The notes: a model not told the origin generated them from the letters alone. A stretch of DNA of 64,000 nt from VXNJ01 sp965249595 (GCA_965249595.1 OZ252242.1:310001-374000), one strand, 5' to 3'. Counted from the stretch's first letter, positions 45,068 to 55,513 are shown. Made by a program: numbers and translations.

Positions 45068-46276
45068 CTATCGCGCCATGGTTCGCTGTGGCAGGAAAAA
45101 AAGGCTCACGATTACTGGTACAAAACAAAGCCCAATAACCAGAAACGGCATACCGGGTCCAAATTCCCATAACAGCCCACCCAATAGCGCTCCCAGGGCC
45201 AATCCAAACGAGAAAAATCCCACGTGCAATCCGGAAACTGCCGGAATGTCGGCGGCGGAAACCAGATCGCCGTTGATGGCGGTGATCAGGGTCTGGAAGG
45301 CGCTCTGGGCAAACCACTGTAACGTGGCGCCAAGCAGGAGAAGCAGCAGCGAGCCCGCCCCCCAATATAGAAACGATGCCGTCGCCCCCATCAACATCGC
45401 AAAAACCAGCAGATTCCGGCGCCCGAATCGGTCCGACGCGGCGCCGAGCAATATCTGCGAAGCACCGCCGCCGATCGCGCCGGCAGCGAGATAGAAACCG
45501 ACCGACGAAAGCTGGTCGGTCAGCTCCAGCAGCACTATTGCCGACAGTAACTGGAAAACCCCAAATGCCATACCGGCCATCAATCGGGCGGCCGCGGTTA
45601 TTAGATTTGCACTGCCGCGCAATAGCTGCGGATAGGCTGCAAATAATGGCGGTCGAACCGATTTCCCGCCCGATTCGGAGCTTCCCAGATCGGGGAGAAA
45701 AAGCCAAGTCACCAGGCAGGACAGGAGAAGTATTCCTGCCCCGGCTGAGATCGTTATCCAAATCCCAAAGGCTTCGCCTAGGGTCGTCAGAATGGGGCCC
45801 GATACCCCGGGCGCGAGCACCATCACGAAGGCCATTATTCCCGTTGCCGTGCCGCGTCGCCGAGCGGCAACTGCCTGCAATACGTAGGTATTTACGCCAG
45901 TCCAGTGAAATGGGACGACCAACCCCGCCAGTGGCGCCAAAGCGATGACTTGCCAGCCCTCCTGGACCACGCTCAGGAGAGCAACCCAGAGCATCATGCC
46001 CCCCGTTCCCACAAAGTAGGCTCGGCGACTACCCCAACGAGCGGCAAAGGCACCGGCATACAGGCTCATTGCGGCGGCAACCGTCTGGATGATCACCAAC
46101 GTAATCACGGTAGATATCAATTCGGCGCCCAATTGATCACGCATGAAAACCGCCAGCAGCGTAATCATCGGTATCCACCCGCTTACCGAAAGCGCAAAGC
46201 TGACGTTGAAGGTAATAAACGGCCGGTTTAGTAGGCCGCTGGCACCGGTCCGATCCCGCTCCTGCGCCGCTAGCAT
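45068..46276 (-). CDS. MFS transporter, paralog 2
   Basis: About 402 residues from ATG 46276 (an ATG at 46306 would add ten residues not shared with the paralogs). Twelve helices; SRWGSRRAYFVG type motifs, GAASDRFGRRNLLVFAMLMGA and TLITAINGDLVSAADIPAVSGLHVGFFSFGLALGALLGG match paralogs at 37024 and 51486. The upstream ~170 bp also resembles that of the 51486 gene and carries a matching palindrome (46444-46456). Substrate unknown. Confidence 0.88.
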   Translation of the reverse strand: MLAAQERDRTGASGLLNRPFITFNVSFALSVSGWIPMITLLAVFMRDQLGAELISTVITLVIIQTVAAAMSLYAGAFAARWGSRRAYFVGTGGMMLWVALLSVVQEGWQVIALAPLAGLVVPFHWTGVNTYVLQAVAARRRGTATGIMAFVMVLAPGVSGPILTTLGEAFGIWITISAGAGILLLSCLVTWLFLPDLGSSESGGKSVRPPLFAAYPQLLRGSANLITAAARLMAGMAFGVFQLLSAIVLLELTDQLSSVGFYLAAGAIGGGASQILLGAASDRFGRRNLLVFAMLMGATASFLYWGAGSLLLLLLGATLQWFAQSAFQTLITAINGDLVSAADIPAVSGLHVGFFSFGLALGALLGGLLWEFGPGMPFLVIGLCFVPVIVSLFFLPQRTMAR

Positions 46277-46443
46277 GGGTGTTTCAGCGCGGTTTTGCCT
46301 CCGCATGGACGCAACTGTCGGAGTGATCGGTGGGTGGTTGCCAATTGGAAATCCATGAATCGCTTGGGCTGCCCATCCCGGCTCGGCTCAATTGCAACCA
46401 ACGGAAGACAAACGACGCCTTGATTAAACCGGAATGGCTTGGC

Positions 46444-46456
46444 TTGGCTCTGCCAA
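46444..46456. promoter_or_regulatory. Palindrome upstream of MFS paralog 2
   Basis: TTGGC-TCT-GCCAA, 168 bp upstream of the ATG at 46276. A stronger version (GTTTGGC-AGT-GCCAAAC) lies 165 bp upstream of paralog 3, inside an otherwise diverged but alignable leader, so the site is probably conserved for regulation. Confidence 0.5.
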
Positions 46457-46589
46457 CTGGCTGGCACGGCGTCTCTCAGACCCCCAGATTGTCGTGCCCG
46501 CACTCAACCTAACCATTATTCAATGGATCAACCTCAATAGTCCGGTAGGGCGATCTGGCCGAAATGTCAGGAAATGGCCAAAGCCTCAC

Positions 46590-46974
46590 CTAGATCGCTC
46601 TGATTGAACCCGGGTATTTCTCCATGAATTCGTCCGCGGTAAACAAATCCAGCGCTTCGATCTGCGACTGCGCCACCAATATTCGGTCGAAAGATCACCG
46701 TCGATTGGTGATAGCAAGGTGATAGCCGCTGCGTGGGCGCCTGAAATCGCAATTCAATGCATTCGTCCTCCAACAAACTTCGGCGTGGTAGGCGAGGGTC
46801 TATTCGAAAGTCCGGGCAATCCAACCCGCTTTTTTGGGCAACTTCCCATATTGAAGCTGAACTGGAACACAAATCCATGCACCGATCTTCTATCTGCGAG
46901 CGTTCGTGGGCGGGACGGCGATCGGTATCACCGGCTGTCCAAAGCAATACGTTTGTATCGAGCACTAGGCCCAC
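46590..46974 (-). pseudogene. Decayed PIN toxin related to the one at 33151-33540
   Basis: Leftward from GTG 46974 the start VLDTNVLLWTAGDTDRRPAHERSQIEDRCMDL and SSSASIWEVAQKSGLDCPDFRIDPRLPRRSLLEDECIELRF follow the intact toxin. The frame then slips. Another frame, itself with a stop, continues as SFDRILVAQSQIEALDLFTADEFMEKYPGSIRAI to a TAG at 46590, matching the intact C-terminus. No antitoxin gene is recognisable upstream. Non-functional remnant. Confidence 0.8.
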
Positions 46975-47269
46975 GGCGATTGCGGCACCAAACCTCGACG
47001 AACCGAGAGTAAGTCCGAATACGAGGATCACGATCTCGTTGGCCCAATTCACGTTGACCGAACGCAGCGGCGAGAGCAATGATTGCGATCCGCGAGGTCA
47101 CCGCGCGATCAAACGGAACAGATTCGAAACGTCGATTGCGGCCGCGATTTCAAAGACACTATTTCTTTGACAAATCCAATCCCGGACGAACTTTAGGGCA
47201 AACAGCCCAAGTCCTCAACGACCGGTCTTGGATCAAGTTGCGGTTCGCCCCGGCGGCCGGCAATAGGCG

Positions 47270-49058
47270 CTACCCGGCTTCCACATTTATCTTTGGGCCC
47301 AACGCCTGACTCCGCCAATCCGGGAAGTAGTAGGCATAGACCTGTGATCGCGTAGCTTGTGCCGCGATCGCATGGACCGCCCGTGCGGCAAATTCCAAAT
47401 GCAGGGTCTCGCCCGATTCCGCTTCGTTGGGCAAGATTTTGGTAGAGCCTGCACCCGAATTCCAGCCAATGGCGGGTTTTTCGTATACGTATGCGGCTCC
47501 CGAATCAAATACAGAAGTCGAGTCGTCGTCGCTCAATACCTCCCCGTCGTTAAACGGCGAATCCACAACCATGGTTCCGGCGTCCACGGCCACCACCCAT
47601 CCATTTCCGTCTTTCCGACGACCGTCGCTGGCGGTGAAAGTAATTGAACCGGGAGCCGTATATGAGCCAGATCGGTTGAAAACACTCACGAACCCATTCC
47701 CAACTGGGTACTTTGGTCGGTAACTTTGGTCGGTCTGCGGAGCCCCCACAACCACCGTGTCGGCGCCTATCGCGACCGAATGTCCGAAGAAATCACCTGC
47801 TTGGGGGTTTGAAGGTTTTAGCCGTACCGCGTTAGAGGTGCTGACCCAGTTGGTTCCCGGCCGCGCAAAAACGTATGCTGATCCCGATTCGACCGCGATC
47901 GCGTCGCTGCCCGGAGAACCAACGACGATCGAATTACCGTTGATTGCGACCCAATAGCCAAACCGGTCCTGAGCAGCGACGTCGAAGGGGGTGATCTTGG
48001 CCGCCGGTGCCGTTTCGGCCCAGCCAGATTGCCCCTTGGTAAAGACGAAGGCTGAACCAATCCCCTCGTCGTACCCACCGTGATACGGGGCCCCGGCGAC
48101 GATCGTGTTACCGCTGATTGCGACCGAATTGCCGAGCCAACCCCCCGAATCGCCTGCTGGCGCGACTAAATTGACCGGAACCACGTCATCGGACCAGCCG
48201 CCCGTTGGTTTCGAATAGACGTAAACGACTCCGGTGGAATCAAATGTTTCAGCACTGGGGGCGCCGACGACGATCACGTCACCGCCAACCGCCACCGAAA
48301 TGCCAAACAGGTCACGTTTCGCGCGGCCGGGATTTTCTAATCTGACTGCAGTTTCAGAGATTCCCCAGCCGGCTGTGGTCCTTGAGAAGACGTAGATCAC
48401 GCCTCCGGTGCTGGTGTACTGGTTATCCCTGATCGCGATCGCAATGGTGTCGCCGTCCATCGCCACTGCCCCGCCAAAGAACGCGGGTCTCTGTAGTTCT
48501 TCGAGACCGTCGAAATTCGACCGTTGAATAAACGGGTCGACCGTGATCGGATAAACGGCCATCGAATCGTCAACTTGGATAGAAATACCGGTGGACATTG
48601 ATTGCAGGCTGGCCGGCAACCGAGTGCCGTTGGAATCGTACGCATACAAGCCTGAATACGTAAAGCTGGGCCCGCCATTGGCTTGTCGGATCTCGGCCGA
48701 TCCGCCGTCTTCTGAAATTTCGGCGACTACGCCGCCGACCAGGCCCAACCGAAGCTTTAGCGGGCCGGAACCCTCCGTCGCCGGATCATTTGTTACCGTG
48801 AATCCTTGCTGAAGCCCAAGCGGGCCATTGACGTACCATTCAGTCACACCATTCGGATATGCGTATTCGATTCGAGAACTTGATCCCCGCGGCCGGGTCG
48901 CTGGCAATGAATTGGCAATACCGTCACGGCCATATCCAATAAGGCGCAATCCCCAACGCGATGACCCCGGCAGCGTCCATGCGATCATCGGCCCTTGGCG
49001 GCCGAATTGGGCATTGATCCGGTGTAGCGGATTGTTAAGGAGGTACGCCCACTCGTCA
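47270..49058 (-). pseudogene. FG-GAP repeat surface protein, main part (5' end cut off by IS256-type element)
   Basis: Read leftward the frame is open from the insertion point (EWAYLLNNPLHRINAQFGRQGPMIAWTLPG) through 47270. After an N-terminal beta domain (about 200 residues), at least five FG-GAP/integrin-propeller repeats follow, e.g. DLFGISVAVGGDVIVVGAPSAETFDSTGVVYVYSKP, GWLGNSVAISGNTIVAGAPY and DRFGYWVAINGNSIVVGSPGSD. Such propellers bind ligands at cell surfaces. The signal peptide and first ~98 residues are on the other side of the insertion (50771-51064). An ATG at 48988 could still start an unexported product of 572 residues. Confidence 0.85.
49052..49058 (+). repeat. Target-site repeat, left copy
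   Basis: CTCGTCA here and at 50771-50777, directly flanking the insertion element. Deleting the element plus one copy restores the FG-GAP reading frame, which supports this as the duplicated target. Confidence 0.8.
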
Positions 49059-49117
49059 GGTCGTGTCCCCTCGGTAGGTGTAAGTAAGTCCGGCTCCCTC
49101 TACTTTGATGGGGTGCG

Positions 49118-49145
49118 GCAGCATCAGCCTCGAGGCCGATGCTGC
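49118..49145 (-). terminator. 28-bp near-perfect palindrome after the transposase
   Basis: GCAGCATC-AGCCTCGAGGCC-GATGCTGC, with one mismatched pair. It lies inside the element, downstream of the transposase stop at 49353. Probably a transcript end or an element-end structure; there is no strong T tract. Confidence 0.4.
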
Positions 49146-49352
49146 CGGCAAGGGCCGGCAGTTGTTGTAGGAGACTCTCCGGGGGCGCTGATCCTTCTGA
49201 GTGGATGTGTTTTCGTGCGGCAGTGCGGCCGCAGCCCAATTGTGCTTCGTGCCGCATCGCCAAACGGGATCGCAGGGCGCACCGATCCCGGGGACCCTCG
49301 GGCGCGCAGCCCTTCCGGGAGACGGCGGACCGCTCATCCCGCCGCCGGCCGT

Positions 49353-50636
49353 CTACATGTAGATCTCTTTGGCTCTTTGCAGGGCCCAGTCCCTGGGCGC
49401 CGCCACCAGCTGCCCGGTCTGCCCGTCGATATCGTCACGGTGGGCCACCACCTTCCCGATCTGCCGCATCGACTCCTGGGACATGTAGCGGCGCTCGGAG
49501 GCGATCCATTCGTCGTTCTGCTCGCACAGGATCGCCCCCGCCAGGCGCGCGACCGATTCGTCATTCGGGAAGATCTGCACCACCCGGCTGCGCCGCTTGA
49601 TCTCGGCCATGAGGCGCTCCAGGGGATTGGTGGACCAGATCTTGCGCCAGTGCACCGGCGGGAAATCGGCGTAGGCGGTCAGCTCCACCTCTCTGTCGTC
49701 GACGTAATCCCCCAGGCGCGGGGCGAGCTTCTCCATCGCCGCGGCGAAGTAGTGGTAGTGGGCTACCGCCATTTCGCGGTCGGCCTGGTTGTAGATGGTG
49801 GAGAAGGCGGCCATCGCCAGGCGCTGGTTCGGCCGGCTGCCGGCCCGCCGGGCGATGTTGCGGCCAAAGTGGATCCGGCAGGCCTGCCAGGCCGCGCCCG
49901 GCAGCCGGGTCTGCACCGCGGCCTTGATGGACGAGTGGGCGTCCGAGATCACCAGCTTCACTCCCGTAAGACCCCGATCCGCCAGTGAGCTGAGGAAGTC
50001 CTCCCAGAAGGGCAGGTCCTCGCCGTCGCCGACGGCAAAGCCCAGCACCTCGCGGCGGCCGTCGCCGGTGACTCCGATGGCCACCGCCAGCGCCCGCGAG
50101 CGGACCTGGTGGCGGTGGCGGGCCTTCACGTAGGTGGCGTCCAGGTACAGGTAGGGGTAGTTGGCAAGTCCCAGGTCGCGTTCCCGGAAGGCCTTTACCT
50201 GCTGGTCGATGCGCTTGCAGATCCTGGACACCTCGGACTTGGAGATGCCGTGTCCCGAGCCCAGGGCCCTGACTAGCCGGTCCACCTTGCGGGTGGAAGT
50301 CCCGCTGATGTAGGCGGTCATCACCACCGCGTACAGGGCCTGATCGACCCGCCGGCGGGGTTCTAAGAACTCCGGGAACCAGCTGCCCTCGCGCAGCTTG
50401 GGCAGGTCGATCGCGATGTCGCCGGCCTGGGTGGTCAGGGTGCGCGGGCGCTTGCCGTTGCGGCGGTTCGTGCGTCCTGGCGTGCGCTCGTGGGGGTCCG
50501 CCCCGATGTGGGCGGCTACCCCGGCGTCGATTAAATCCTGGAGGCCGCGCTCGACGAGTCGGCGGACGAACTCGCGGCTGTCAAAGCCCTCCTCGGACAG
50601 CTTGGTGAAAAGGGCAGCATAATGATCTTGGGCCAT
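49353..50636 (-). CDS. IS256 family (Mutator-like) transposase
   Basis: 427 residues, full length. The DDE residues are placed as Asp in PYLYLDATYVKARH, Asp in GVKLVISDAHSSIKAAV and Glu in STNPLERLMAEIKRRSRVVQIFPN. QACRIHFGRNIARR is the conserved C/H-x-x-H-x-x-R-N segment before the insertion domain. Intact reading frame, so the element may still be mobile. It moves by a copy-out/paste-in route as known for the family. Confidence 0.95.
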   Translation of the reverse strand: MAQDHYAALFTKLSEEGFDSREFVRRLVERGLQDLIDAGVAAHIGADPHERTPGRTNRRNGKRPRTLTTQAGDIAIDLPKLREGSWFPEFLEPRRRVDQALYAVVMTAYISGTSTRKVDRLVRALGSGHGISKSEVSRICKRIDQQVKAFRERDLGLANYPYLYLDATYVKARHRHQVRSRALAVAIGVTGDGRREVLGFAVGDGEDLPFWEDFLSSLADRGLTGVKLVISDAHSSIKAAVQTRLPGAAWQACRIHFGRNIARRAGSRPNQRLAMAAFSTIYNQADREMAVAHYHYFAAAMEKLAPRLGDYVDDREVELTAYADFPPVHWRKIWSTNPLERLMAEIKRRSRVVQIFPNDESVARLAGAILCEQNDEWIASERRYMSQESMRQIGKVVAHRDDIDGQTGQLVAAPRDWALQRAKEIYM

Positions 50637-50770
50637 CGATGGTTCCTCGATGAAGAAGGTGAAGTGTCTTCATTTTGAGGAGCGCACGGTGGCCCTTTCA
50701 TTTACCGTGCGCTGCTGGCGCTAAATCGTCAGCAAGCTGGAGCTTTTACACCACGTGGCGGGACACGATC

Positions 50771-51064
50771 CTCGTCACCCCGACCTTCACGAAAGTCGTA
50801 GGTTTTTGTCGACTCGTCTGATTGCAGTGATTCCACTACCATGGGGAATAATCCCGCTGGCAGGCTTTCCTTTAAGGCCTCGACATCAATCGCCGGACCC
50901 AACATGCTGCCGGCACCCGTTCTGGTCGCTTCCGCGACGACGCCCGTTGATTCGCGGCTACCAAATCCACCAGGGATTTCGCCAGTCAGGCCGACCACAA
51001 CTAAGATCGCCACCACGCACGGCAGGACGACCCGGCCTAACGGGCTCACAAAAGTGCACAACAT
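50771..51064 (-). pseudogene. FG-GAP surface protein, N-terminal fragment
   Basis: Leftward from ATG 51064: a signal peptide (VVLPCVVAILVVVGLTGEIPG), then SLPAGLFPMVVESLQSDESTKTYDFREGRGDE up to the insertion point. The frame joins exactly to EWAYLLNNPLHRINAQF on the other side when the IS and one 7-bp repeat are removed. The fragment would read a little way into the element and stop at 50729. Confidence 0.82.
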
Positions 51065-51485
51065 CGATCATTATTGTGCCGGCCCAATTAACCGGGTAAC
51101 CATCGATCCAAACACTCTAGGTGACGACCGCGCTAGTTCGTCAAACCTGAATCCCCGTCCGTGGCATCGAATTTAAAGCCTGAAACGGTCAAACAGGCAG
51201 CGCCAATCCGCAATATGCGGCCGAATTGGGTTGCATCCGACGCCAAATTCCGATATTCACAACGCCAATTGGTTAGCGAGAGTCGGCGATTGGGCTCACG
51301 ATAGGGAAAACCGTTACTGCCCCCATCTAGCGTCAAAACATTGGGTCGCACACCTAGTCGGTCCCTTCGCAGGTCCGAACCTGACCGGTGGTTTCCGGCG
51401 TTCATTCGAATTGCACGATGAGAACCGTCGCGAACGTCCGCCCACCTGAAAACTGACAACGCGTCCGCCCGGCGAGTAGTTGGCG
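51065..51485. other. Intergenic region
   Basis: About 420 bp with no convincing gene. It contains the promoter side of the interrupted FG-GAP gene (leftward). The ~90 bp nearest 51486 resemble the sequence just after MFS paralog 2 (44995-45067), so the duplicated block includes the 3' flank. Confidence 0.45.
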
Positions 51486-52694
51486 CTATCGTGGCATGGT
51501 TCGCTGTGGCAGGAAAAACACGCTTACGATGACGGGCACGAGGCAAAGTCCAGAAATCAGGAATGGCAGACCGGAACCGAACTGCCACAGCAGACCACCC
51601 AATAAGGATCCCAGGGCCACGCCCAGCGTGAAGTAGCTCACGTGCAACCCAGAAATCGCCGGAACATCAACTGTGGCAACCAAGTCCCCGTTGATGGCGG
51701 TGATCAGGGTCTGGAAGGCGCTCTGGCCGAACCAGTGCAACATGGATCCTATAAGGAGAAGCGGCAGTGTGACTGCGCCCCAGAACATGAACGAGCCCGT
51801 CGCGCCCACCAGCATGGCGAAAGCGAGCAGGTTGCGGCGTCCGAAGCGGTCCGACGCTGCACCGATAGCAATCTGCGAAGCTCCGCCACCGATGGAACCG
51901 GCGGCCAGATAGAAACCCACCGACGAGAGTTGATCGGTAAGGTCCAACAAGACCAGCGCCGAAAGCAGCCCGAAAACTCCGAACGAAACCCCGGCCATCA
52001 ACCTGGCACCGGCGATGATTCGATTCGCGCTGCCGCGCACGAGGCGCCGATAGACCACAAATATCGGCTGCCGAACCGAACCGATACCCGATTCGGCCAC
52101 GCCCAGCTCGGGGAGATAAAGCCAGCCCGCCAGACTCGCCAGGAGGAGTACCCCGGCCCCGCCCAATATCGTTGCCCAGACCCCGAATATCTCGCCTGCA
52201 GTAGTCAGAATCGGTCCTAACAACCCAGGCGCAAGCACCATCACAAAGGCTGAAATCCCAGTCGCCGTACCCCGCCGCCGGGCCGCAACAGCCTGCAGCA
52301 CATAGGTGTTCACGCCAGTCCAGTGAAATGGCACGACCAATCCCGCCAATGGCGCCAGGGCGATCACTTGCCAACCCTCTTGCGCAGCGCTAAGGAGAAC
52401 GGTCCAGAGCGTCATGCCCACCGCTCCCACAAGGTAGGCGCGGCGACTGCCCCAGCGGCTCGCAAAGGTCCCCGCATACAAGCTCACGCCGGCCGTGACC
52501 AATTGGATGATCACCATCGCTATCACCGTCGCGCTAAGAGCGGCGCCAAGCTGATCACGCATGAATACAGCCAGCAGCGTGGCCACGGGAGTCCACCCAC
52601 CAACCGAGAGCGCAAAACAAATGTTGAAGGCAATGAACGGGCGATCGCGCAGGCCACTGGCCCGGGACCGATCGTATTCCCGTGCCGTTAGCAT
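51486..52694 (-). CDS. MFS transporter, paralog 3
   Basis: 402 residues, start MLTAREYDRSRASGLRDRPFIAFNICF. Twelve helices with the same blocks as paralogs 1 and 2: SRWGSRRAYLVGAVGMTLW, PFHWTGVNTYVLQAVAARRRGTATGI, ALVLLDLTDQLSSVGFYLAAGSIGGGASQIAIGAASDRFGRRNLLAFAMLVGATGS, and the terminal VFFLPQRTMPR. Intact. It lies between the interrupted FG-GAP gene and the IS21 remnant. Substrate unknown. Confidence 0.88.
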   Translation of the reverse strand: MLTAREYDRSRASGLRDRPFIAFNICFALSVGGWTPVATLLAVFMRDQLGAALSATVIAMVIIQLVTAGVSLYAGTFASRWGSRRAYLVGAVGMTLWTVLLSAAQEGWQVIALAPLAGLVVPFHWTGVNTYVLQAVAARRRGTATGISAFVMVLAPGLLGPILTTAGEIFGVWATILGGAGVLLLASLAGWLYLPELGVAESGIGSVRQPIFVVYRRLVRGSANRIIAGARLMAGVSFGVFGLLSALVLLDLTDQLSSVGFYLAAGSIGGGASQIAIGAASDRFGRRNLLAFAMLVGATGSFMFWGAVTLPLLLIGSMLHWFGQSAFQTLITAINGDLVATVDVPAISGLHVSYFTLGVALGSLLGGLLWQFGSGLPFLISGLCLVPVIVSVFFLPQRTMPR

Positions 52695-53156
52695 AGCTCC
52701 CTAAGCGTGGCCCGACAGCCACGTGAAGTTGATTGACGATGTGCCGCGTGAATGGTGGTCAATTGAAAATCCATGGCTCGCCTAGGCCGACCATCCAACT
52801 CGGTTCAATTGCGGCAAATGGAAAGCAAATGACGCCTTAATTAAACCTGAATCAATTGGTTTGGCAGTGCCAAACGGCTTGCCGCACCCTCAGAGGTCCG
52901 AAGGCTTGCGAAAACAAAGCAGCGTGTGGCTGCCAAATCAAATAAGGCGCTGGACGGAACTTCGACGGCCGACCCTTTCGCAAGCCCACCTGCGCAGTTG
53001 CGATGGATCTGGATCTTTATATGACTGTCGATTTCCACGACCATTCGTCCGGCATAGCCACGAGCTTAAGGCCACCCGGGATCGCACTTCCTAATTTAAT
53101 TTCGTAATGGTTGGACCACTGTAATCAGTGCCGCTGCGGTGGCCGATTTCGTCCTC
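52695..53156. other. Intergenic region containing the leader of MFS paralog 3 and the edge of the IS21 remnant
   Basis: About 460 bp. The first ~200 bp align with the leader of paralog 2, including GACGCCTTAATTAAACC against GACGCCTTGATTAAACC. From about 53105 on it probably belongs to the IS21-type element, whose exact end I could not place. No gene seen. Confidence 0.45.
52859..52875. promoter_or_regulatory. Palindrome upstream of MFS paralog 3
   Basis: GTTTGGC-AGT-GCCAAAC, perfect 7-bp arms, 165 bp before the gene start. The equivalent place in paralog 2 has TTGGC-TCT-GCCAA: the arms are kept while the spacer changed, as expected of a protein-binding site. Confidence 0.55.
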
Positions 53157-53931
53157 TCAGATGTCCTTGGCGGCCTCCAATCGCTCCAATAATTGCCGGT
53201 GCGGCGAGAGCTTCTGCCGGTAACTTTTGCCCTCGATCACGATCTGGTAGCTGGCGTTGGCCAACCGGTCCAGGGCGCTGTTGCCCAGCACCGGATCGGC
53301 AAACAATGCCAGCCACTCCTCGACCGCCCGGTTGGAGGTGATCGCGAAGCTTGAAGTCCGGTGGCGGGCGATCACCAGTTCGTACAGATCCAGCGACTGC
53401 TGCTGGGAGAAGCGCTGCAACCCCAAATCGCCTAAGGATCAGCAGATCCGGCGCCAGATAAGAGCGGAAGGTGCGTTCTGCGGTAGCGTCCAATCTGGCC
53501 CTGGCCATATCGCGGAAGAAGTGATCGGCCCTGGCAAAGCGCACCGCGTGGCCGGCTCTAACGGCCGCATAACCCAGCGCCTGGGCCAAAAAGCTCTTGC
53601 CCACTCCCACCGGCCCGACGAGGAGGACATGCTCGGAGCGCTGCAGGAACTCCAGCGCGAAGACGGCGTCGATCAGGCGCTTATCCATGCTGATCTCGGC
53701 GCCCCAGTCAAAGTCCTCCAGGGAGCAGATCTGCTCGAAGCCGGCCTTCTCCAGGCGGGTCCGCAGGCGTTTGGCATCTCGGCGGTTCACCTCATCGGAG
53801 AGGATGACTTCCAGGAAGGCGACGTAGTCCAGGGAGTCCCTTCGCGCCAGGGCGATCCGCTCGGGCAGGGTCGGCAGCATCTGACCGAGCTTTAGGCGCT
53901 TGAGCAGGGGAGTCAGGTCGTTTACGGTCAT
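53157..53931 (-). pseudogene. istB: IS21 helper ATPase IstB, frameshifted
   Basis: From ATG 53931 (MTVNDLTPLLKRLKLGQMLPTLPERIALAR) through the Walker A motif VGPVGVGKSFLAQALGYAA to APDLLIL. An extra base near 53436 then breaks the frame; the correct frame continues as GDLGLQRFSQQQSLDLYELVIARHRTSSFAITSNRAVEEWLALFADPVLGNSALDRL (Walker B, sensor) to 53157. IstB is an AAA+ protein that helps the IstA transposase choose and capture targets. With the shift the ATPase would be cut short and inactive. Confidence 0.87.
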
Positions 53932-55513
53932 CGGCCCGATCCGTCCTTGGCAGCGTCAGCGGCCAGAACTGCAAACACCGCTCCGGGCCGGGCGTAGCGC
54001 CCCGGCGCCGGCAATACCTCGACCTCCTCCCGGTCATCGTGCTCAATTGCCTGCAGCAGGATGGTGCGCAGACGCTTTATGTCGTAGAGATCTACCGCGA
54101 TCGCCTGGCGACAGGCCCGCTCCAGGGCATCTGATCCGAAGCGCTCGCCCAATTTGATCAAGGCATGACCCGAGCGCAGTCTGGCCCAGGTCGTCTTGCT
54201 GCCCAGCAGGGTGTTGGCGTAGAAGGCGGTCTGATCGCCCAGCTCTCTGGCTTTTTGGCGTACCAGTTCGGGATCGCGCGAGGCGTACAGGCGCAGCTGC
54301 TCGGGCAGGTCTTCGGGATCGGTAATGCGCTTGCCCTTGCCCTGGCGCGGATGGACCTTTATCAGGGCGCCGCGGTAATAGATCCGCACCAGCGAGCGCT
54401 CTATGCTGATCTCCACCTGTTTGCCGACAAGGTCCAGGTGCCCCGGGATCGAGTACAGCCCATACTTGGCCTGCACGTGGTGGCCAGAGCCCGACCTTGG
54501 CCGTGTGCCAATGTCCGACCTCGTAGGGTTCCCCGTCGAAGCCGGATAAGCACGTTAACTCTTCTTGCTTAAAGACCGCCAGCGGCTGGCGGCGGATCGT
54601 TCCATGGGTACGCCGCCCGGCCACCTGCGTGCACCAGCCCCTGGCCCGGGAGCGCATGTCCGCCAGACCGGCGAACTGTGATCCCTTGAAGAAGCGCTCT
54701 CTTACGTAGGAGATCCCGCGTTCGGGCCTCCGGGCTTGTCCTTTGGGTGGTAGGCCCTGGCCGGATCGGGCACGAAGCCGCGGTGCTGGGCGTACTGCAG
54801 AAATCCGCGCGTTAAACGCGGCTTGTAGCGATCGGCGCCGGCCACCGAGGCCGGGAAGTTGTCTACACCCGAGAACTGCGGCATCCCGCCAAAGTACGTC
54901 CAGGCCCGCTCCAGACCCTCGACCACATCCTCGAGGCGCTGCCGAAACAGCGGCCAGACGAACATGTGGCTTAAGTAGCCATCACCAGGACCAGGGCGTG
55001 GACGGTCCTTTGCCGGCCGGCGTCGCGATCGAAGATGGTACCCAGTTCGCCGAAGTCCATCTCCACGACCTGGCCGGGATCGGGGTCCTGGATGCGAACG
55101 GTGGACTGATTGCGTTTGGTTCTTAACCCTTGGCGGTCGCAGAAACGGCGCAAGGATGAGTAGGAGACCGATATCCCGCGCTGATAAAGCAGTTCGTGGA
55201 TGCGGGTGAGCTGGAGCTTGTCCTTGGCCAGCCAGTTGTCGATCAGATCGCTGTGAGGCTTAAGGATGTCGGCAGCCGGGGTGATGACTGTGGCCGGGGT
55301 GCTCAGGTTCACGGCGGCCAGCTTGGCCAGCTGCTCGTCAGTGGGATCGGGGCCACCGGGTTCTAAACCGAGCTCCCTGGCGGCGGTTACATAGCGCCGC
55401 ACGGTGTCGCGGGCGCGGCCTGAGATCCTTGCAATCCGTCGCTGGCTTAATCCTTTTTGCCAGAGCCGGATAAGTTCGCGTGTATCCACTCGGAACACCT
55501 CCTGGTAGGCCAT
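53928..55513 (-). pseudogene. istA: IS21 transposase IstA, multiply broken
   Basis: The N-terminal part is readable from ATG 55513: MAYQEVFRVDTRELIRLWQKGLSQRRIARISGRARDTVRRY (helix-turn-helix), then ISVSYSSLRRFCDRQGLRTKR and QVVEMDFGELG (first DDE Asp). The next part is in another frame (FVWPLFRQRLEDVVEGLERAWTYFGGMPQFSGVDNFPASV, second Asp). The C-terminal parts lie in two further overlapping frames, 54043-54657 and 53928-54476 (HLDLVGKQVEISIERSLVRIYYRGALIKVHPR). At least three lesions. Its end overlaps istB by four bases, as in intact elements. Confidence 0.85.

Larger units (their letters stand above)
49059..50770 (-). mobile_element. IS256-type insertion sequence (about 1.7 kb)
   Basis: Ends are inferred from three agreeing facts. 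The two tips, read inward, share TCGTGTCCC followed seven bases later by GGTGTAA and then a related AAG(C)TCC-GCT segment, i.e. imperfect terminal inverted repeats. A 7-bp direct repeat CTCGTCA lies just outside. Removal rejoins an open frame in the interrupted gene. Inside is one intact Mutator/IS256 transposase read leftward. The element is somewhat long for the family because of ~290 bp between the transposase stop and the left tip. Confidence 0.85.

Noticed and set aside
53430..53440. Programmed frameshift in istB
   Set aside because: The site has no slippery heptamer or stem, IS21 istB is not known to need frameshifting, and the neighbouring istA is broken in several places. Decay is simpler.
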